From positions 1 to 64,000 of the forward strand of contig DATGZH010000009.1 in NCBI GenBank assembly GCA_035297265.1: a DNA stretch of 64,000 nt, written 5' to 3'. Each line of letters starts with the position of its first letter. The stretch's first letter is position 1. The notes below the pieces were generated by a model, which saw nothing but the letters and a program-made list of their open reading frames with translations, did not search any database and was not told where the DNA came from. The position numbers were made by a program, and so were the translations under genes. The DNA is from DATGZH01 sp035297265. Its GTDB lineage: Bacteria > Actinomycetota > Acidimicrobiia > Acidimicrobiales > RAAP-2. Positions 40,559-49,847 of the stretch are shown here, piece after piece.

Positions 40559-43500
40559 TCAGGAGGGGACCTTGCCGGTGCTCGCCGAACGCCGCGCCGC
40601 CTGGTCGGCCAGGCACCTCGCCTCGATGGTGCGGCTCCCGTGGGCCCGGGCGAGGTCGAGCGCCCGGTCGAGGAGGCCCCCGGCCGCCGGCCCCGACGAG
40701 ATGGCCGCCCGGAGCCGCAGGACCTCGGGCAGCCACCACTGGTCGTCGCGCTGCTCGGCCGCGGCCACCGCGCCGTCCAGCGCGGCGATGGCCTCCTCGG
40801 TGCGCCCGAGACCTTCCAGGACGACCGAGAGGAGGGACAGCCAGTAGGGCATGCGGGCGTAGGCCCCGTGGGACCGGAGCTGTCGGATGCCGAGGCGGAT
40901 GTGGTCGAGGCCCGCCTCTCCGCCCTCCGCCCAGCCCCCGAGGATCAGCCCCCACTCTCCGTAGTAGGCGAATTCGTTGCGCTGGCAGAGCTCGCGCAGC
41001 TCGGCCGTGGTCGACGGGAGCGACGCCATGTCCCCACGGAGCTGGTCGGTGATCGCCTGGTAGCCGAGGGCGACCGCCAAGCTGTAGGGATGGACGGCGG
41101 CGCGCGCCCGCCGCAGGGCGTCGTCGGACCGGCAGACGGCCTCGTGTTCGTCACCGAGGAGCCAGTGGGCATGCGCCGCCCAACCCTGGGAGTGCACGTC
41201 GAGCCGGGTCCCGATCATGAGCGAGACCGTCTCGGCTGACGGCTCCAGCACGAGATCGAAGTGCGCCGCCGCCGACGCCAGCATCCCGAGGCTGAGCGAC
41301 GTGCCGGCCACGGCGAAATGGGCCTGCGCCGCCAGCTCGGGGACGTCGCCGGCCAGGGCGAGGGAACGCTTCGCCACCTCGTAGGCCAGCCCCACCTTGC
41401 CCTGCACGAAGTAGACGCCGAACAGCCCCACGAGACTCCGTACGAGCACCGAGGTCTGGCCCAGCCCCTCGGCGAGCAGGGCGATCCGCTCGACCTGGGA
41501 CTGCATCCGGGGCGAGGAGTAGCCGTCGACGGCGTTCAACGGGGCAGACATGGCCTGGAGGACCTCGAGCTCGAGGGCGTCGCGGTCACGCCCACCGGGG
41601 AGCCGCTCCAGGAGCTCCAGGCTGCGTTGGTGGAGTCGGACCGCCTCGGCGTGGGCGAAGAGCGACTCCGCCAGCGCCGCCGCCTTGCGGTAGTAGAGGA
41701 AGGCCCGGCCCTCCTGGCCACCCCGGTCGTACTGCTCGGCGAGCTGGACCGCCACGACGTCGACGTTGTCCGCATGGACCGCCTCGAGGCTCTGGGCGAT
41801 GCGTCGGTGCAGGAGCCAGCGGCGCGCCGGGCTGATCTCCGCGTAGGCCACCTCGCGCAGGAGGTCGTGCGAGAAGTCGTAACTGCTCCGTCGTTCCCGG
41901 AGGATGCGCAGCCGCCAGAGCTCGTCGACCGCTTGCACCAAGGTGTCGTTGTCGACCTCGGCCGCTTGACTGAGCACGTCGAGGCGGAAGTCCCGGCCAA
42001 TCGCCGCGGCGAGTCCGGCCACCTCACGGGCCTCCGGGGAGGCCTGGGCGAGGCGTTGCCGGAGGACCGACTGGAGGTCGGCGGCTGGCGTCGGGTCCCA
42101 CGAGTCGGCGGTCTCGCGGAGGCTCCGGGCGGCCTCGACGACGAAGAGCGGGTAGCCGCCCGTCGCCGCTTGGAGGAGCTCGTCCTCGTCCGAGGCGAGG
42201 TCCCGGCCGAGCACGGCCCCAGCCAGTGCGCTCGTGCTCCCGGCGTCGAGCGGGGAGAGCTCGACCTCTTGGACCAGCCCGGCCGACCGCAACCCGCGGA
42301 GCGTCGTGGCCACCTCCCGGTTCTCCTCGAGGTCGTCGCGCCGGGCGGTCGCCGCGATCAGGAGGGGCGCTTCCTTGGCCAGTCCCAGGGCGAAGACGAG
42401 CCACGCCACCGTCTCCTGGTCGCACCACTGCAGATCGTCCAGCACGAGCAGCGTCGGCCGGCCGGCACCGAGGACGGCGCGGACGAGCCCCTCGAAGAAC
42501 CGGTGCTGCTGCCAGGCGGTGGCCGGCAGCCCCTCCCGCACGACGTCCAGCCGGTCGAGCGGTTCGACCGGGTCACCCCGACTGCCGGCCGAGGGCACGA
42601 GGCGGGCCACCTCGCCCCGCCACACCGCGTCCAGCGCGGCGACGGCCGGCTCGAGGGCCGGGCTCCGCAGCCACTCCGCGACCGGGGCGAGCGCCAGCCG
42701 TCGGGACTGACCGAAACACCGGGTCGCGGCGACGGCCGCGCCCTCCGCGCTCGCCAGAGCCGCCAGCTCGCCGACGAGCCGGCTCTTCCCCACGCCGGGC
42801 TCGCCGGAGACCACGAGCAAGCCGCTCGCCCCGTCGACGGCGGCCCGCCACGCACCGACGACGAGCTCGAGCTCGCGGTCCCGGCCCACGAAGCCCGACG
42901 TGGTGGCGGTCTGCGGCCCCGGTCGTGCGCTCAGGAGGGAGCCAGACGCTGCGACACCGGTCCGTCGGTCGAGCAGCCGATCGACGAAGGCGATCGTCTC
43001 GGCGTCCGGGGTGACGCCGAGCTCTCGCTCCAAGACGTCAGCACAGCGGTGGTAGGTGCTCACGGCCGCCGCCCGGTCCCCGGACTCGGCTTGGAGGGCC
43101 ATGAGCGTCCGGTACCCCATCTCTTCGAGGGGCGCCAGCTGCACCCGTCGGTGGGCGACGTCGATCGCCCGGGCGAGGTTGCCCGCTTCGGTGTGGAGGC
43201 GCACGACGCCGTCGCACAGGTCGACGCACTTGCGCAACAGGGGGCGGCGCCCCTCGAGCACCCACTCCTCGTAGGAGCCGGGCAGCAGCTCCCCGCGGTA
43301 CTCGGCGATGGCCGACTCGGCGTGGGCCAGGAATCCCTCGTCGTCCCCGGCCGCTCTCGATGCGCACGCCCGCGCCCATTCCTGTTCGAACACGCGGACG
43401 TCGACCCGACACGACGGGCAGTCGTGCCAGCTCAAGGCGCTCGACTCGACCCGAAGCGACGGCTCCTCGCCGAGCAGGCTCCGCAGATGGTGCAGCTCGC

Positions 43501-43696
43501 GGCGGAGGTTCGTGCGGGCCTGTGCCTCGCTGGAGTCGGGCCAGAAGACGGCGGCCAGGTGCTGGCGCGGCTGGGGCGCCTCCGCGTGGAGGACGAGATA
43601 GGCCAAGAGCGCCAGGGACCGGGACGAGAAGGCCCGACCGGGGACCTCCGGGCCGCCACCGATCCGCTGCTCGTTGAGAAGGTGGATGTCCAGCAT
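40559..43696 (-). CDS. SARP/BTAD-family regulator with AAA ATPase and TPR-like domains
   Basis: A 1045-residue multidomain regulator. Residues 1-100 are an OmpR/SARP-like winged helix (RSLALLAYLVLHAEAPQPRQ, then ARTNLRRELHHLRSLLG). About 105-240 is the bacterial transcriptional activation domain (RGELLPGSYEEWVLEGRRPL, LERELGVTPDAETIAFVDRL). About 265-560 is an AAA/STAND ATPase with Walker A VVSGEPGVGKSRL and Walker B LLVLDDLQWCDQET. The rest is helical TPR-type repeats for ligand or partner sensing. There is no C-terminal LuxR HTH. It likely activates the FAD oxidoreductase gene below it or a biosynthetic set elsewhere. Confidence 0.85.
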   Translation of the reverse strand: MLDIHLLNEQRIGGGPEVPGRAFSSRSLALLAYLVLHAEAPQPRQHLAAVFWPDSSEAQARTNLRRELHHLRSLLGEEPSLRVESSALSWHDCPSCRVDVRVFEQEWARACASRAAGDDEGFLAHAESAIAEYRGELLPGSYEEWVLEGRRPLLRKCVDLCDGVVRLHTEAGNLARAIDVAHRRVQLAPLEEMGYRTLMALQAESGDRAAAVSTYHRCADVLERELGVTPDAETIAFVDRLLDRRTGVAASGSLLSARPGPQTATTSGFVGRDRELELVVGAWRAAVDGASGLLVVSGEPGVGKSRLVGELAALASAEGAAVAATRCFGQSRRLALAPVAEWLRSPALEPAVAALDAVWRGEVARLVPSAGSRGDPVEPLDRLDVVREGLPATAWQQHRFFEGLVRAVLGAGRPTLLVLDDLQWCDQETVAWLVFALGLAKEAPLLIAATARRDDLEENREVATTLRGLRSAGLVQEVELSPLDAGSTSALAGAVLGRDLASDEDELLQAATGGYPLFVVEAARSLRETADSWDPTPAADLQSVLRQRLAQASPEAREVAGLAAAIGRDFRLDVLSQAAEVDNDTLVQAVDELWRLRILRERRSSYDFSHDLLREVAYAEISPARRWLLHRRIAQSLEAVHADNVDVVAVQLAEQYDRGGQEGRAFLYYRKAAALAESLFAHAEAVRLHQRSLELLERLPGGRDRDALELEVLQAMSAPLNAVDGYSSPRMQSQVERIALLAEGLGQTSVLVRSLVGLFGVYFVQGKVGLAYEVAKRSLALAGDVPELAAQAHFAVAGTSLSLGMLASAAAHFDLVLEPSAETVSLMIGTRLDVHSQGWAAHAHWLLGDEHEAVCRSDDALRRARAAVHPYSLAVALGYQAITDQLRGDMASLPSTTAELRELCQRNEFAYYGEWGLILGGWAEGGEAGLDHIRLGIRQLRSHGAYARMPYWLSLLSVVLEGLGRTEEAIAALDGAVAAAEQRDDQWWLPEVLRLRAAISSGPAAGGLLDRALDLARAHGSRTIEARCLADQAARRSASTGKVPS

Positions 43697-43798
43697 GGCC
43701 AGGCCGCTCCACTCCGTTCGGACTGGGCCAGCCTACGAAGAACGCTGGTCGGCCGGCGGTTTCTGGGACGGGGCTGGGAAGCGCACCATGGGTCGACG

Positions 43799-44395
43799 TC
43801 AGGCGGAGGCGGCGCGGCCGACCTCATTGAAGGAATGGACCACCGGCTCCCCCCGCCAGCCGAGGCGGGTCACCGATCCCGTGGCGAGGTAGAGGCGCCA
43901 GACCGCCGCGGGACCAGCCCCGAGGGCCCAGACCACGGCCGCTTTGATCGGGGTCACGTGGCTCACCACCACCACGTGGCGGTCGTCGCTGCGGGCCTCG
44001 CCGTCGGGGCCGACGAAGAGCTCCTCGCACGCCGCGGCGACACGCTCCACCACCGCGTCGAGCGACTCGCCGCCCGCCGCCGCGAACTGCGGATCGCTCC
44101 GCCAGCGGCGCCAGACGTCGAGCGGCACGTCGGCCAACACCTCACCGTCGTGCTCGCCGTAGTCCATCTCGATCCAGCGGTCGTCCACCTCGACCGTGAG
44201 GCCGGGGGCGAGGGCCGCCGCGGTCTGGCGGGCCCGCACGAGCGGGCTCGACACCACCCGGGCCACGTCGCCGAGGACGCCGTGCAGCGCGGTCGCCTCG
44301 CGTTCGCCGCGCTCGGTCAGCGGCAGGTCCAGGCGCCCGACGAGGCGCCGGGAGGCGTTGCCGGTCGACTCGCCGTGCCGTACAAGGATCAGCAC
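43799..44395 (-). CDS. Histidine phosphatase family protein
   Basis: A 198-residue phosphoglycerate-mutase-like phosphatase. LILVRHGESTGNA carries the phospho-accepting His, SPLVRARQTAAAL the second phosphate-binding Arg, and VVVVSHVTPIKAAV the second His. A middle Glu (WIEMDYGEHDGE) is the likely proton donor. It lies after the CT398-like zinc-ribbon gene, separated by 43 bp. In mycobacteria the matching position holds an RNase HI-phosphatase fusion; here only the phosphatase half is present. Candidate substrates include alpha-ribazole-phosphate or sugar phosphates. Confidence 0.85.
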   Translation of the reverse strand: MLILVRHGESTGNASRRLVGRLDLPLTERGEREATALHGVLGDVARVVSSPLVRARQTAAALAPGLTVEVDDRWIEMDYGEHDGEVLADVPLDVWRRWRSDPQFAAAGGESLDAVVERVAAACEELFVGPDGEARSDDRHVVVVSHVTPIKAAVVWALGAGPAAVWRLYLATGSVTRLGWRGEPVVHSFNEVGRAASA

Positions 44396-44438
44396 CGTCG
44401 CCGCGGGCGGCCCGTCGACCGTGTGCCGCGGCCGCCGC

Positions 44439-45194
44439 TCACCCGTGGGCTGGCGGCACGAGGATGCGCCCGCACTGCTCGCAGGTGATGACGGTCCCCG
44501 GCTGAATGTGACGGATGCGGTCGACCTCGACCGCCGCGAGCTCGAGGTGACAGCCCGAGCACCGCTTGCCTACGAGCCGAGCCGCGCCGACGCCACCGAG
44601 GCGCTCGCGCAGCGTCTCGTAGAGCCTGACGAGGTCGGGCGGGACCCCCGACACCTCCATCTTGCGGGTCATCTCGAGGGCGCTGATCTCGGTGTCCATC
44701 GACACCTCCGCCGCGGCCACCGCCGCCCCGAACATGGCCACCGCGTCGAGCAGCTCGGCCCGCACGAGCACCATCGAGGCGAGCTCGGCGTCGATCGGCT
44801 CCTGCTCCTCCATGACCGCCAGGGCCTGTTCCTCGAGCAGCGACTGGCGCTGCTGGAGGTGGGCCACCTCCTCCTGCATGGCCTGGAGGTCCCGCGCCGC
44901 CCCGCCCCGACTGCCGTAGAGGTGGTCCTCGAGCGTCCGCCGGCGCTCCCCGGTCGCCTCGGCCTGGTTCTCGAGCTCGACCTGGCGCTCGAAGAGCTGC
45001 TTGCGGCCGCCCGAGAGGCTGAGCGAGCGCTGCTCGAGCTCGGCCAGCTTCTGGTGGGCCTCGGCCAGCTGCAGCCGCTCGGGCAGGTTGGCCCGGCGAT
45101 AGCGGAGCTGGGCGATGCCGGTGTCGAGGTCCTGCACCCGGAGCAGCGACTCGAACGGACCGTTGCCGGCGGTGCTCTGCGTCTCAACCGCCAC
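44439..45194 (-). CDS. CT398-like coiled-coil protein with C4 zinc ribbon
   Basis: A 251-residue protein. The first ~190 residues are one long antiparallel coiled coil (ERLQLAEAHQKLAELEQRSL and LQAMQEEVAHLQQRQSLLEE). The C-terminus is a zinc ribbon with CSGCHLEL and CEQCGRIL. This architecture is that of the CT398/zf-RING_7 family, found next to Nif3 and RNase H genes in actinobacteria and suspected in nucleic-acid or secretion-related processes. It is transcribed with the histidine phosphatase downstream. Confidence 0.85.
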   Translation of the reverse strand: MAVETQSTAGNGPFESLLRVQDLDTGIAQLRYRRANLPERLQLAEAHQKLAELEQRSLSLSGGRKQLFERQVELENQAEATGERRRTLEDHLYGSRGGAARDLQAMQEEVAHLQQRQSLLEEQALAVMEEQEPIDAELASMVLVRAELLDAVAMFGAAVAAAEVSMDTEISALEMTRKMEVSGVPPDLVRLYETLRERLGGVGAARLVGKRCSGCHLELAAVEVDRIRHIQPGTVITCEQCGRILVPPAHG

Positions 45195-45200
45195 CGACGG

Positions 45201-45800
45201 TCACCTCGCCTCGGGCGCGGCCTCGAGCAGCCAGCTCGCCCCCTGCTCGGACCACAGGCGGCGGGCCGAGGCGAGCGACCCGGCCAAGGCCTGGTCGGCT
45301 AGCTCGGCGGCCTCGTCGAAGCTGCACCACCGGACGGCGGGGCTCTCGCCCGGGCCGGGGGCCGGGTCGGTGTCGGTCCCGACGAGGAGGTAGCGCAGGT
45401 CGAGGTGCGTGTGGCCGAGGGCCGCGTCGTGCACGTCCAGGCCGAGCAGGAGCGGACCGCCCGGGGGGTGGCCGACCGGGAGCCCGGTCTCCTCGCCCGC
45501 CTCGCGCAGGGCGGCGTTCCAGGGGGCCTCCCCGGGGTTCAGGTGGCCCCCCGGCTGCATCCAGCGCCCGAGCCGGCGGTGGAGCAGCATGACGGTGCCC
45601 CGGCGGCCGACGACCACGGCCGAGGCGGTGACGTGGACCGGGTCCGCCGTCTCGTCGCAGGGGTCGGGCAGCCGTCCGAGCTCGACCAAGAACCGTTCCT
45701 TCGACGAGGCCTCGCGGCCGTCGCCGGGGACGTGGCCGGTCACGATCTCGACGAGCTCCGACGCGGGGAAGGCCGGGCTCGTCACCGGCGTCGCTTCCAC
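45201..45800 (-). CDS. Nudix hydrolase
   Basis: A 199-residue protein from the GTG at 45800. The Nudix box is complete: GGHLNPGEAPWNAALREAGE followed by ETGL, giving G-x5-E-x7-REAGEETG. The N-terminal region (PASELVEIVTGHVPGDGREA) is a helical extension seen in actinobacterial Nudix proteins. It would cleave a nucleoside diphosphate linked to X; the substrate is unclear. It ends 6 bp before the CT398-like gene on the same strand, so it shares its transcript. Further upstream in-frame sequence overlaps the PhzF gene and is not used. Confidence 0.8.
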   Translation of the reverse strand: MEATPVTSPAFPASELVEIVTGHVPGDGREASSKERFLVELGRLPDPCDETADPVHVTASAVVVGRRGTVMLLHRRLGRWMQPGGHLNPGEAPWNAALREAGEETGLPVGHPPGGPLLLGLDVHDAALGHTHLDLRYLLVGTDTDPAPGPGESPAVRWCSFDEAAELADQALAGSLASARRLWSEQGASWLLEAAPEAR

Positions 45801-45877
45801 GTCCGCATCCCTAGCACAGAACGGTTCGCCGGCGATCGGCGTTTCACGCCGCCGGGCGACCGGACGGACGGCCCCGT

Positions 45878-46666
45878 TCAGACGAGGACCTCGCCCCGGA
45901 GCACCGAGGTCGCCCGGCCGGCGATGTGGACCCGGTCCCCGTCGACGCCGACCCAGAGCCGGCCACCGCGCTGGCTCACCTGCACCGCGGTGAGCACGTC
46001 CCGACGGGCGCGCTCGGCCCACAAGGGACCGAGGGCGCACTGCGCCGACCCGGTGACCGGATCCTCGTCGATCCCGATCCGCGGCGCGAACGTGCGGAGG
46101 ACGTAGTCGGCGCCCGAGTCGCCACCGGGCGCGGTCACGAGGAGGATGCTGTCCTCTAGCTCGACGATGGCCGCCAGGTCCGGTTGCATCGCCCGGACGG
46201 CTGCCTCGTCGGCCAGCTCCAGCACGACGAAGCCGTTGCTGCGCATCGTCCCGATCACGCTCCTTTCGGGGGCCCCGACGGGCGGCAGCGCTTCGCACGG
46301 TGCAAGGGGGTCGGCCGGGAAGTCGAGCTCGATCCGCTCCCCGTCGAGCCGGGCGGAGAGCTCACCGCTCATCGTGGTGAAGCGCACGGTGCCCCCGTCG
46401 TCGGCCCACCCCTCGGCCCGCATGACGTGGGCGGCGGCGAGCGTGGCGTGCCCGCAGATCTCGACCTCGGCCGAAGGCGCGAACCACCGGAGGGAGAACG
46501 TGTCGCCGAGGCCCCGGACGAAGGCGGTCTCGGAGATGGCGAGCTCGGTCGCCAGGCGCTGCATCCAGCCCGCCTCCGCCTCCGCCTCCAGCAGGCAGAC
46601 GGCCGCCGGGTTGCCGGTGAGCGGGCCGTCGGCGAAGGCGTCGACCCAGGTGATCGGGACGGGCAC
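45878..46666 (-). CDS. PhzF-family isomerase/epimerase
   Basis: A 262-residue PhzF-like protein. The opening VPITWVDAFADGPLTGNPAAVCLL is the family start. The catalytic Glu is in ELAISETAFV, and ICGHATLAAAHVM and GIDEDPVTGSAQCALGPLWA are the conserved glycine loops of the two symmetric halves. PhzF itself isomerises a phenazine precursor; most relatives, as here without other phz genes, have unknown substrates and a diaminopimelate-epimerase fold. It starts 3 bp after the stop of the aminotransferase gene, so the two form an operon. Confidence 0.9.
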   Translation of the reverse strand: MPVPITWVDAFADGPLTGNPAAVCLLEAEAEAGWMQRLATELAISETAFVRGLGDTFSLRWFAPSAEVEICGHATLAAAHVMRAEGWADDGGTVRFTTMSGELSARLDGERIELDFPADPLAPCEALPPVGAPERSVIGTMRSNGFVVLELADEAAVRAMQPDLAAIVELEDSILLVTAPGGDSGADYVLRTFAPRIGIDEDPVTGSAQCALGPLWAERARRDVLTAVQVSQRGGRLWVGVDGDRVHIAGRATSVLRGEVLV

Positions 46667-46669
46667 GGC

Positions 46670-47842
46670 TCAGCCCAGTGCGCCGAGGCGCTCGAGGGCG
46701 GCGTCGAGCACCTCCGGCCGCTTGCAGAAGGCGAACCGCACCAGGGGCGCTCCCCCCGCCGGGTCCTCGTAGAAGGCCGACAGCGGGACGGCCACCACCC
46801 CGCAGCGCTCGGGGAGCCGCCGGCAGAAGTCGAGGCCGTCGTCGAAGCCGAGCGGCGTGATGTCGGCCACCGTGAAGTAGGTGGCGGCCGGGCGGAAGAC
46901 GACGAAGCCCAGCGCCGCCAGCCCGTCGCAGAGCTGGTCCCGGCGGGCCCGGAGCTCGATGGCCGCCTGGTCGAAGTACTTGGTCCCCGCGGCGAGGGCC
47001 TCGGCCACGGCGTGCTGGAAGGGTGTGGCGTTGGCGTACGTGAGGAACTGCTTGGCTGTCCGCACGGCATGGACGAGGGGGGCGGGGCCGCAGGCCCAAC
47101 CCACCTTCCAACCCGTGAAGCCGAACGTCTTCCCCGACGACGAGATCGTGAGCGTGCGCTCGCGCATGCCCGGGAGCGACGCCAACGGGACGTGGGACCC
47201 GTCGAAGACCAGGTGCTCGTAGACCTCGTCGGTCACCGCCACGAGGTCGTGCTCCGTGCAGCACCGGGCCACGAGCTCGAGCTCGTCTCCGCTCATGACC
47301 TTCCCCGTCGGGTTGTGCGGGGAGTTGAGCAGGACGAGCCGGGTGCGGGCCGTGACCGCGGCCTCGAGGTCCTCGGCCGAGAAGTGCCAGTCCGGCGGTT
47401 GGAGGGTGACGCTGCGCCGCCTCGCCCCCGCCATGGCGGCCACCGCGCCGTAGGCGTCATAGGCGGGGTCGAACACGAGGACCTCGTCGCCCACCTCGCA
47501 GAGGGAGAGGAGGGCGGCGGCCAGGGCCTCGGTGGCCCCCGCGGTGACGAGCACCTCGGTCGCGGGGTCGTACTCGAGCCCGTAGCAGGCCCGCTGGTGC
47601 TCGCTCACCGCCTCCCGCAGGGCCGGGACGCCGAGCCCCGGCGCGTACTGGTTGTGCCCGGCCCGGATGGCCGCCACCGCCGCCTCGGCCACGTCGGTCG
47701 GGCCGTCGGTGTCGGGGAACCCCTGTCCGAGGTTAATCGCGCCGGTGGCCAGGGCGAGCGACGACATCTCGTCGAAGATGGTGGTAGCGAAGCCCTGCAG
47801 CCGGGCGTTCAGGTAGGGCGCCCGCTCCATCACCCGACGCAT
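46670..47842 (-). CDS. Class I/II PLP-dependent aminotransferase (DapC / KAT-like)
   Basis: About 390 residues from the ATG at 47842 (or 47830). It has a fold-type I aminotransferase core: AINLGQGFPDTDGP at the start, NQYAPGLGVPALREAVSEH, VTAGATEALAAALLSLC and LNSPHNPTGKVMSGDEL. The PLP Lys lies in TISSSGKTFGFTGWKVGW, and the carboxylate-binding Arg near the end in PLVRFAFCKRPEVL. The start resembles mycobacterial DapC (N-succinyldiaminopimelate aminotransferase) and kynurenine aminotransferases. With PhzF/DapF-like coupling downstream, a diaminopimelate-type role is tempting but unproven. Confidence 0.85.
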   Translation of the reverse strand: MRRVMERAPYLNARLQGFATTIFDEMSSLALATGAINLGQGFPDTDGPTDVAEAAVAAIRAGHNQYAPGLGVPALREAVSEHQRACYGLEYDPATEVLVTAGATEALAAALLSLCEVGDEVLVFDPAYDAYGAVAAMAGARRRSVTLQPPDWHFSAEDLEAAVTARTRLVLLNSPHNPTGKVMSGDELELVARCCTEHDLVAVTDEVYEHLVFDGSHVPLASLPGMRERTLTISSSGKTFGFTGWKVGWACGPAPLVHAVRTAKQFLTYANATPFQHAVAEALAAGTKYFDQAAIELRARRDQLCDGLAALGFVVFRPAATYFTVADITPLGFDDGLDFCRRLPERCGVVAVPLSAFYEDPAGGAPLVRFAFCKRPEVLDAALERLGALG

Positions 47843-47896
47843 GTTACCGGCCGCCTGTCGGACCCCCGGCCGGTCACCCGGTAGGTTGACCAACCC

Positions 47897-48745
47897 GTGG
47901 GCGACGAGCGGGTCGAGGTGGTGGTGGCGAGCTTCAACGCCCACGCCGGCGTCGACGGCTGGGGACGCCCCTACGACGTCGTGGCATCGGTGCGCTCACT
48001 CGGCGCCGACGTCGTCGTGCTGCAGGAGTCGTGGGCCCCGCACGGCGGCCCGGGTCTGGCCGAGCGCGTCGGGGGCCAGCTGGGCTACGACGTCGTCACG
48101 AAGGCTCTCGGGGGTGGCCGTCTCGGCGCGCCGAACCCGGCGGCCAACGACCGCTGGATGCGGCGCTTCGACTGGCGCGGCGTGGGCCACGCCCTCTACC
48201 TCGACAGCGAACGACCCCTCCCCGACCGCGTCGCCGCGTCGGAGCGCTTCTCCGAGGCCCAGCCCGGGCAGCTCGAGCTGGCGCTGCTCACCCGCCTGCC
48301 CTTGCGGGCCCGCGAGGTCGTCGATCTCGGTCATCTCCCCGGTGACCGGGTTCGGCGGGCCGCCCTCGTGGTGCACCTCGCCGCCGGCGGCGGCGAGCTC
48401 GTCGTCGTCGGGGTGCACATGGCCCATCTCACGAACGGCTCGCTCCGCCACTTCGCGGCGCTCCGCCGGGCGCTCCCCGGGCTGGCGGGCGACCGGCCGG
48501 CGGTGGTGGCCGGCGACATGAACCTGTGGGGACCCCCGGTGGCCGTCTCCCTGCCGGGCTGGCGTCGGGCCGTCCGGGGTAGGAGCTGGCCGGCCTGGCG
48601 CCCGCACAGCCAGGTCGACCACATCCTCATCCACGGTGACGTCCGCTGCCTCGGGGCCGAGGTCCTCGGGCCCGCCGGCTCGGACCACCGACCCGTCCGG
48701 GCCCGTCTGAGCGTCGGGGTCCCGGCCACCGCGGCCAGCCGGTAG
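47897..48745 (+). CDS. Endonuclease/exonuclease/phosphatase (EEP) family protein
   Basis: A 282-residue EEP-fold enzyme. It has the metal and catalytic residues in order: N in VVVASFNAHAGVDGWG, E in VVVLQESWAPHGG, H in VVVGVHMAHLTNGS, D-N in PAVVAGDMNLWGPPV, D in SQVDHILIHGD and the final SDHRPVRARL. The metal-dependent phosphodiesterase could act on DNA, lipids or small molecules. There is no signal peptide. GTG 47897 starts it. Confidence 0.85.
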   Translation: MGDERVEVVVASFNAHAGVDGWGRPYDVVASVRSLGADVVVLQESWAPHGGPGLAERVGGQLGYDVVTKALGGGRLGAPNPAANDRWMRRFDWRGVGHALYLDSERPLPDRVAASERFSEAQPGQLELALLTRLPLRAREVVDLGHLPGDRVRRAALVVHLAAGGGELVVVGVHMAHLTNGSLRHFAALRRALPGLAGDRPAVVAGDMNLWGPPVAVSLPGWRRAVRGRSWPAWRPHSQVDHILIHGDVRCLGAEVLGPAGSDHRPVRARLSVGVPATAASR

Positions 48746-48829
48746 CCCGATCGCTCCTGGCGAATGGGCAGGGGACCAGTCCGGGCGGGGGACAAATAGT
48801 CCAAATTGATCAGGCAAACCCCCCCGTCT

Positions 48830-49813
48830 GTGTCTGAGGCCCTGCCCCGCCACCGCCGACAATGGACCTATGCGTCCCCCACGGGCGACCCGCCCGAGGG
48901 CAGTCCTGTCGTCGCGCTCGTGAGCGGCCCGGCGCGCTCGGATGAGATCCCCCGACCCCCCGGGCCGACCCTCTTGGCCGCCCCGCCCGCTGTGACCGAC
49001 GAGCTCGGCGCCGACCCTCCGGCGACCGGCCGGTCCAAGCCGCGCCGCCCTCGCTCTCCGGCGACCGCTCGACCCGACGACGTCGTGGAGGCGGCCCCGA
49101 CCAAGGACGGCCCCGAGGATCCGCCGCCTCCCGTTGCCCCGCCGGTACCCGACGACGAAGCCCGAAGCCGGACGTTGACCCGGCTCACCCAGGCCCGCGA
49201 GGAAGAGCGGATCCACATCGCGGGCGAGATCCACGACGACTCCATCCAGGTGCTCTCGGCGCTCAGCCTCCGCCTCCAGCTCCTCCGCCGCCACGTGGAC
49301 GAGCCCGAGGCCATCGAGATACTCCGGCAGGCCGAAAAGACCCTGACCGACGTCACGGGCCGGCTCCGTGAGCTGCTCTTCGAGCTGCGTCCCCCGGCGC
49401 TCGACGTCCGGGGCCTCGTGGCCTCGCTCGACGACCTGGCCAACCGGCAGTTCCGCCAGCGCGACATACGTTGGCGCAGCCGCGACCTCCTCGGCTTCGA
49501 GCCGCCAGAGGCCCTGCGGTCGGTCCTCTTCCGCATCGGCCGCGAGGCCATCCGCCAGATCGCCGCCCAAGGGGCCGCCAACTGGGTCTCGCTCACGCTC
49601 GAGGGGCGCGACGACGGCGTGGTGCTCCGCATCCAAGACGACGGGGCGATATTCGTCTCCTCGGCCAAGCGGCGGGCGGGAGAGGGCCTCACGGCGATGC
49701 AGGACGAGGCCGAGGTGATCGGGGGGACGCTCCGCCTCAGCGGTGCGCCGGTCTCAGGCGTGACGCTCGAGGTCTGGCTGCCGCTCGAAGACGTGACCGA
49801 CGAAACGAGTTGA
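48830..49813 (+). CDS. NarL-type soluble histidine kinase, degenerate N-box
   Basis: About 327 residues from a GTG at 48830 (TTG at 48806 also possible). The first ~110 residues are Pro/Ala-rich and probably unstructured, with no transmembrane helix or known sensor domain. HisKA_3 follows: AREEERIHIAGEIHDDSIQV with the phospho-accepting His near 135. The ATPase domain FRIGREAIRQIAAQGAANWV lacks the usual Asn of the N-box (EALTN is EAIRQ here), and the G-boxes are weak (QDDGAI, AGEGLTAMQDEAEVIGG). ATP binding may therefore be impaired. Its probable partner response regulator converges on it from the other side of the inserted elements at 49848-52208. Confidence 0.75.
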   Translation: MSEALPRHRRQWTYASPTGDPPEGSPVVALVSGPARSDEIPRPPGPTLLAAPPAVTDELGADPPATGRSKPRRPRSPATARPDDVVEAAPTKDGPEDPPPPVAPPVPDDEARSRTLTRLTQAREEERIHIAGEIHDDSIQVLSALSLRLQLLRRHVDEPEAIEILRQAEKTLTDVTGRLRELLFELRPPALDVRGLVASLDDLANRQFRQRDIRWRSRDLLGFEPPEALRSVLFRIGREAIRQIAAQGAANWVSLTLEGRDDGVVLRIQDDGAIFVSSAKRRAGEGLTAMQDEAEVIGGTLRLSGAPVSGVTLEVWLPLEDVTDETS

Positions 49814-49847
49814 GTCGTGAGGCGCTGGCGCGCCGACCGGTGAGGAA

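Noticed and set aside
41261..44488. 1075-codon rightward open frame
   Set aside because: It is antisense to the SARP/BTAD regulator, which has clear domains. The codon-position bias and composition are those of a shadow.
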